From an uncultured Loktanella sp. (lineage in GTDB: Bacteria; Pseudomonadota; Alphaproteobacteria; Rhodobacterales; Rhodobacteraceae), in assembly GCA_913061335.1 (NCBI GenBank), contig CAJXTP010000120.1, positions 1-8,738 of the forward strand: DNA of 8,738 nucleotides, given 5' to 3'. The translations under genes were made by a program, and so were the position numbers. Positions 6,772 to 8,738 of this stretch are shown here, in pieces (positions within the stretch are counted from its first letter, which is position 1; each line of letters starts with the position of its first letter). Under the pieces are notes generated by a model. It did not search any database. It had not been told where the DNA came from and was given only the letters and a program-made list of their open reading frames with translations.

Positions 6772-7091
6772 GCACAAACACAAAGGTAAAAACATACGCA
6801 TCGCCCTGTCCTGTCTGGTTCTTTTAGCACCAAACTCCGGCACAGCCAATCGACTAGCGACTCCGCTTTTGCTGCTCTTAATTCGCACGGGGACTATGGC
6901 ACAAAACGCGATCACAACATCAGTAAAGCCGAACCGGACGGGCGTGATTGATCACTCACAGGCCCCAATAAGACAGATTAAGGCGGATTGTTCGCAAAAT
7001 GCCGCAAAATGGCTGGGAACGCGTCCAAGTTTCGCCCCGTCGCCCCATCATCCTGTTGCCTAACAAGAAGCCCGCCAAGAGGAATGCCCCT
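6772..7091. other. Divergent intergenic region without a supported gene
   Basis: This stretch separates the ribosomal operon promoter from the Hint-domain gene. A plus-strand reading frame of about 110 codons (6728-7063) overlaps it, but it starts inside the rplU leader, has no domain character or good ribosome site, and is unlikely to be a gene. Two small elements stand out: the near-palindrome GTGATTGATCAC (6944-6955) and a direct repeat of CGCAAAATG at 6993-7001 and 7003-7011, with a 10-base period. I found no convincing sigma70 promoter for the plus-strand gene. Confidence 0.5.
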
Positions 7092-8090
7092 ATGACCACT
7101 TATACTGTGCAAAATGTTTACCAGATCAGCGACTTTGACACATCAGGAAGCCGCGTTGCGCCGACTGGTGCACAAGCGCAAGACAACCGGCCCTTCGATA
7201 TCGCGCTGAATTCTGGGGCAACGGCTTTGCAACTTAAGGTGACTGACGACGATGGGGGTTTCAACGAATTTGGCTGTTCAAATCAGGTACTGGCGCGCGC
7301 GATCACACTGGACGGGGCGGACCACCCTGCGGGCACATCGATCGTTATTAACAACCGTTTCACTGGCGACACTGGCTTTGAGGGGTATGCGATCACAATT
7401 GGCACGGGCAAATCTGGTGGCAACGATGCAACCGTGTTCATGACCAATAGTCCGATGGTTCCCGGCCAGACCTATGTCTTTTCCAATGAAGGCAACACCA
7501 CAAATCACCCCGCTCCATACAGCGAATTTGCCTGCTTTACCGCTGGATCAATGATCAAAACAGCCCTCGGCGAACGACCCATTGAGGATATTGCTGCGGG
7601 CGACCGCGTTATGACCCGTGACCACGGATTACAAACAGTCCGCTGGGTCGGCGCGCGCACTATCCCCGCGTTTGGGGATATGGCGCCTATCGTATTTGAA
7701 GAAGGGACGTTGGGCTGCTCTGCGCGCTTACTTGTGTCACCCAACCATCGCATGCTGATTACGGGTGCAATGGCGGAACTGGTTTGTGGCGATGACGAAT
7801 TGCTGATCAGTGCAAAACTGCTGGTCAATGATCGCAACGTGCGCCGGATTGAAGGCGGGTTTGTCAACTATGTACATATTATGTTCGACTATCACGAAGT
7901 GATCTGGGCCAACGATTGCCCTTCAGAAAGCTTTTATGCAGGCGATCAGGCAATCAATACACTGAACACTGAACAGGCACGCGAAATTCTGGCGATTTTC
8001 CCAGACTTGCGCAGCGGAACGAAAGAACCATCCCTCGCGCGCGCCGAAGGGCATGGCTATGAAGGGATCGTGATCGGCGCGACGTTATAG
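7092..8090 (+). CDS. Hint (hedgehog/intein) domain protein, Hint_2 type
   Basis: A 332-residue protein. The C-terminal part is a Hint_2-type domain: it begins CFTAGSMIKTALGERPIEDI (148-167), continues AAGDRVMTRDHGLQTVRWVG (168-187), carries SPNHRMLI (216-223) and ends around HEVIWANDCPSESFYAGDQA (268-287). Cys148 is in the position where Hint domains make an N-to-S acyl shift, and His219 fits the block that assists it. I see no downstream extein and no clear terminal Asn splice site, so self-cleavage is more likely than protein splicing. Residues 1-147 are Gly/Asp/Thr-rich, probably beta-structured, and not recognised. There is no signal peptide or membrane segment. ATG 7092 was chosen because AAGAGGA (7077-7083) precedes it by 8 bases; an in-frame ATG at 6999 would add a basic segment lacking such a site. 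The gene stands alone on the plus strand. Many Rhodobacterales carry several such proteins, often of suspected export or surface function. Confidence 0.85.
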   Translation: MTTYTVQNVYQISDFDTSGSRVAPTGAQAQDNRPFDIALNSGATALQLKVTDDDGGFNEFGCSNQVLARAITLDGADHPAGTSIVINNRFTGDTGFEGYAITIGTGKSGGNDATVFMTNSPMVPGQTYVFSNEGNTTNHPAPYSEFACFTAGSMIKTALGERPIEDIAAGDRVMTRDHGLQTVRWVGARTIPAFGDMAPIVFEEGTLGCSARLLVSPNHRMLITGAMAELVCGDDELLISAKLLVNDRNVRRIEGGFVNYVHIMFDYHEVIWANDCPSESFYAGDQAINTLNTEQAREILAIFPDLRSGTKEPSLARAEGHGYEGIVIGATL

Positions 8091-8345
8091 ACCTTGTCCA
8101 GCCATCACCCGCGCAGCCTCGCGGCCGAGCGCAAAACTAATCGAATCTAACATGTCGTCAAAGGCAGCAAATAACGCCCCGTTCAGGGCCACCCCAGTGT
8201 CGCTTGCAGAAAACTCGGTGTATGTTTCTAAGCCAGCGACGTTGGTTTCGATCAGATCGTTTGTTTGCACACGTGCATCGATCAACTGGAACCACTTGGT
8301 ATTACACGTCTTTGGGCACTCAACTAAGTTTGGCACGATAGCCAC
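8085..8345 (-). pseudogene. Unrecognised 3' gene remnant or small hypothetical protein
   Basis: A minus-strand frame of 86 codons from a GTG at 8345, ending in GREAARVMAGQGL and a TAA at 8087-8085 that overlaps the Hint gene stop tail to tail. Composition and codon use look coding: the second half is an amphipathic Ala/Asp/Phe-rich stretch, and third positions are moderately GC-rich. The frame stays open upstream of the GTG to about 8455 but contains no ATG, and no Shine-Dalgarno precedes the GTG. This fits a gene that lost its 5' part, perhaps to the transposase-like fragment that overlaps its upstream end. I do not recognise the family. It could also be chance. Confidence 0.33.
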
Positions 8346-8458
8346 AACACCATGGCAATCCCTTGGAAAGCTAGATAGTTGCGCTTTAGGCGCTCGAACA
8401 GAACGTGAATCATTAAAACGACTGTAAAACCTTCTAATTTCGCTTGTACCCGTTCAAC
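8324..8458 (-). pseudogene. Possible C-terminal fragment of an IS5-type transposase
   Basis: A 44-codon open frame on the minus strand, bounded upstream by a TGA (8461-8459), reads VERVQAKLEGF near its start and FERLKRNYLAFQGIAMVLWL near its end, with a TAG four codons later. This recalls the C-terminus of IS5-family transposases, where a VER-x-x-AKL block is followed by an arginine-rich stretch, a YxKLxRNYLAF-like block and a closing Ile/Leu-Trp-Leu. The middle (TVVLMIHVL) does not match the usual RRxATRY, so the copy would be degraded. There is no start codon in a sensible place and I see no clear terminal inverted repeat. The match is from memory only. Confidence 0.3.
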
Positions 8459-8482
8459 TCAAAAGCTAATGAAACAAGGAGC

Positions 8483-8572
8483 GGAGACGTGCCGGAGTGG
8501 TCGAACGGGGCGGTCTCGAAAACCGTTGAGCCTTCACGGGTTCCCAGGGTTCGAATCCCTGTCTCTCCGCCA
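8483..8572 (+). tRNA. tRNA-Ser (anticodon CGA)
   Basis: A 90-nt class II tRNA including the encoded CCA (8570-8572). The anticodon stem GCGGT/ACCGT (8510-8514, 8522-8526) encloses the loop CTCGAAA with anticodon CGA at 8517-8519, which reads UCG serine codons. The T arm is CAGGG/CCCTG (8545-8549, 8557-8561) around TTCGAAT. A long variable region (about 8527-8544) and discriminator G8569 fit serine identity. The acceptor stem GGAGACG/TCTCTCC has a C8488-C8563 mismatch and a terminal G-U pair. A weak promoter-like pair, TTGTAC (8444-8449) and GCTAAT (8465-8470), lies upstream with a short 15-base spacer. Confidence 0.96.
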
Positions 8573-8599
8573 CTACCGCTTTGAGAGTAGTGACTTTTT
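8571..8599 (+). terminator. Probable intrinsic terminator of tRNA-Ser
   Basis: CACTAC (8571-8576) pairs with GTAGTG (8587-8592) around a 10-base loop, and the run ACTTTTT follows at 8593-8599. The stem starts within the tRNA CCA end, which is acceptable for a primary transcript that is later trimmed. Six base pairs is short, so efficiency is uncertain. Confidence 0.5.
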
Positions 8600-8738
8600 A
8601 TCCGATCGATAATGGATGACGATATGCTGAATATCGCTCAACCCCAGTAGGCGCTGGCGCGTTTTTCTAGCCCCTCGTATGCCCCTTCACAGCACCTCCG
8701 CCGCCAAGTGATCCCCACACCTCCAATTGATCCAGATC

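Noticed and set aside
6728..7063. Plus-strand frame of 111 codons between rplU and the Hint gene
   Set aside because: It begins within the rplU leader, has no good ribosome site, low complexity and no family resemblance.
8667..8738. A 23-codon minus-strand frame running in from the contig end, glycine-rich (GSLGGGGAVKG), possibly the tail of an integrase next to the tRNA
   Set aside because: It is too short to support any identity; a tyrosine recombinase tail cannot be told from chance without the sequence beyond 8738.
1..8738. CRISPR array, riboswitch, or phage or defence gene cluster
   Set aside because: No regularly spaced repeats, no aptamer-like leader that I recognise, and no nuclease, helicase, capsid or toxin-antitoxin signatures in any plausible gene.

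Overview
The window reads as one end of an assembled contig from an alphaproteobacterium, most likely of the Rhodobacterales / Roseobacter group. The reasons are the block rplU-rpmA-acetyltransferases-obgE-proB-proA, an L21 protein with a long Ala/Lys linker and a C-terminal helix-hairpin-helix-like tail, a Hint_2-type protein, and moderately GC-rich codon use. The assignment rests on recalled family knowledge and was not searched. The first 41 bases are not biological: they are an Illumina Nextera read-2 adapter with its transposon mosaic end and, apparently, the tail of an i7 index.

From 42 to 6771 everything lies on the minus strand. Read in the direction of transcription, a sigma70-like promoter (6743-6771) and a hairpin-rich leader of about 120 nt precede rplU (L21) and rpmA (L27). 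An intrinsic terminator (5581-5616) follows rpmA. Next come three overlapping acetyltransferase genes (5530-3482) that hold four GNAT domains, because the middle gene is a double-domain fusion. They are followed by obgE (Obg GTPase, ribosome assembly), proB (glutamate 5-kinase) and proA (glutamyl phosphate reductase), which loses its last few codons at the contig end. The genes from the first GNAT to proA are overlapping or closely spaced and look like one transcription unit. proB starts at TTG behind a perfect AGGAGG sequence inside the end of obgE. The block joins ribosomal proteins, possible protein acetyltransferases, a ribosome-assembly GTPase and the first two steps of proline synthesis.

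From 6772 to 7091 lies a divergent intergenic region with a short near-palindrome and a 9-bp direct repeat but no convincing gene. On the plus strand, 7092-8090 encodes a 332-residue protein with a Hint (hedgehog/intein) domain behind an unrecognised 147-residue N-terminal region. From 8091 to 8482 the sequence looks like debris: a minus-strand reading frame that lacks a normal start and whose stop overlaps the Hint stop, and a fragment resembling the C-terminus of an IS5-type transposase. A tRNA-Ser (CGA) at 8483-8572 follows, with a C-C mismatch in its acceptor stem and a probable terminator. The last ~140 bases hold nothing I can support.

No clearly new defence or mobile system is visible. 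The most interesting points are the four-domain GNAT cluster between L27 and Obg, the L21 fusion, the Hint protein with its unknown passenger, and the probable IS scar beside the tRNA.
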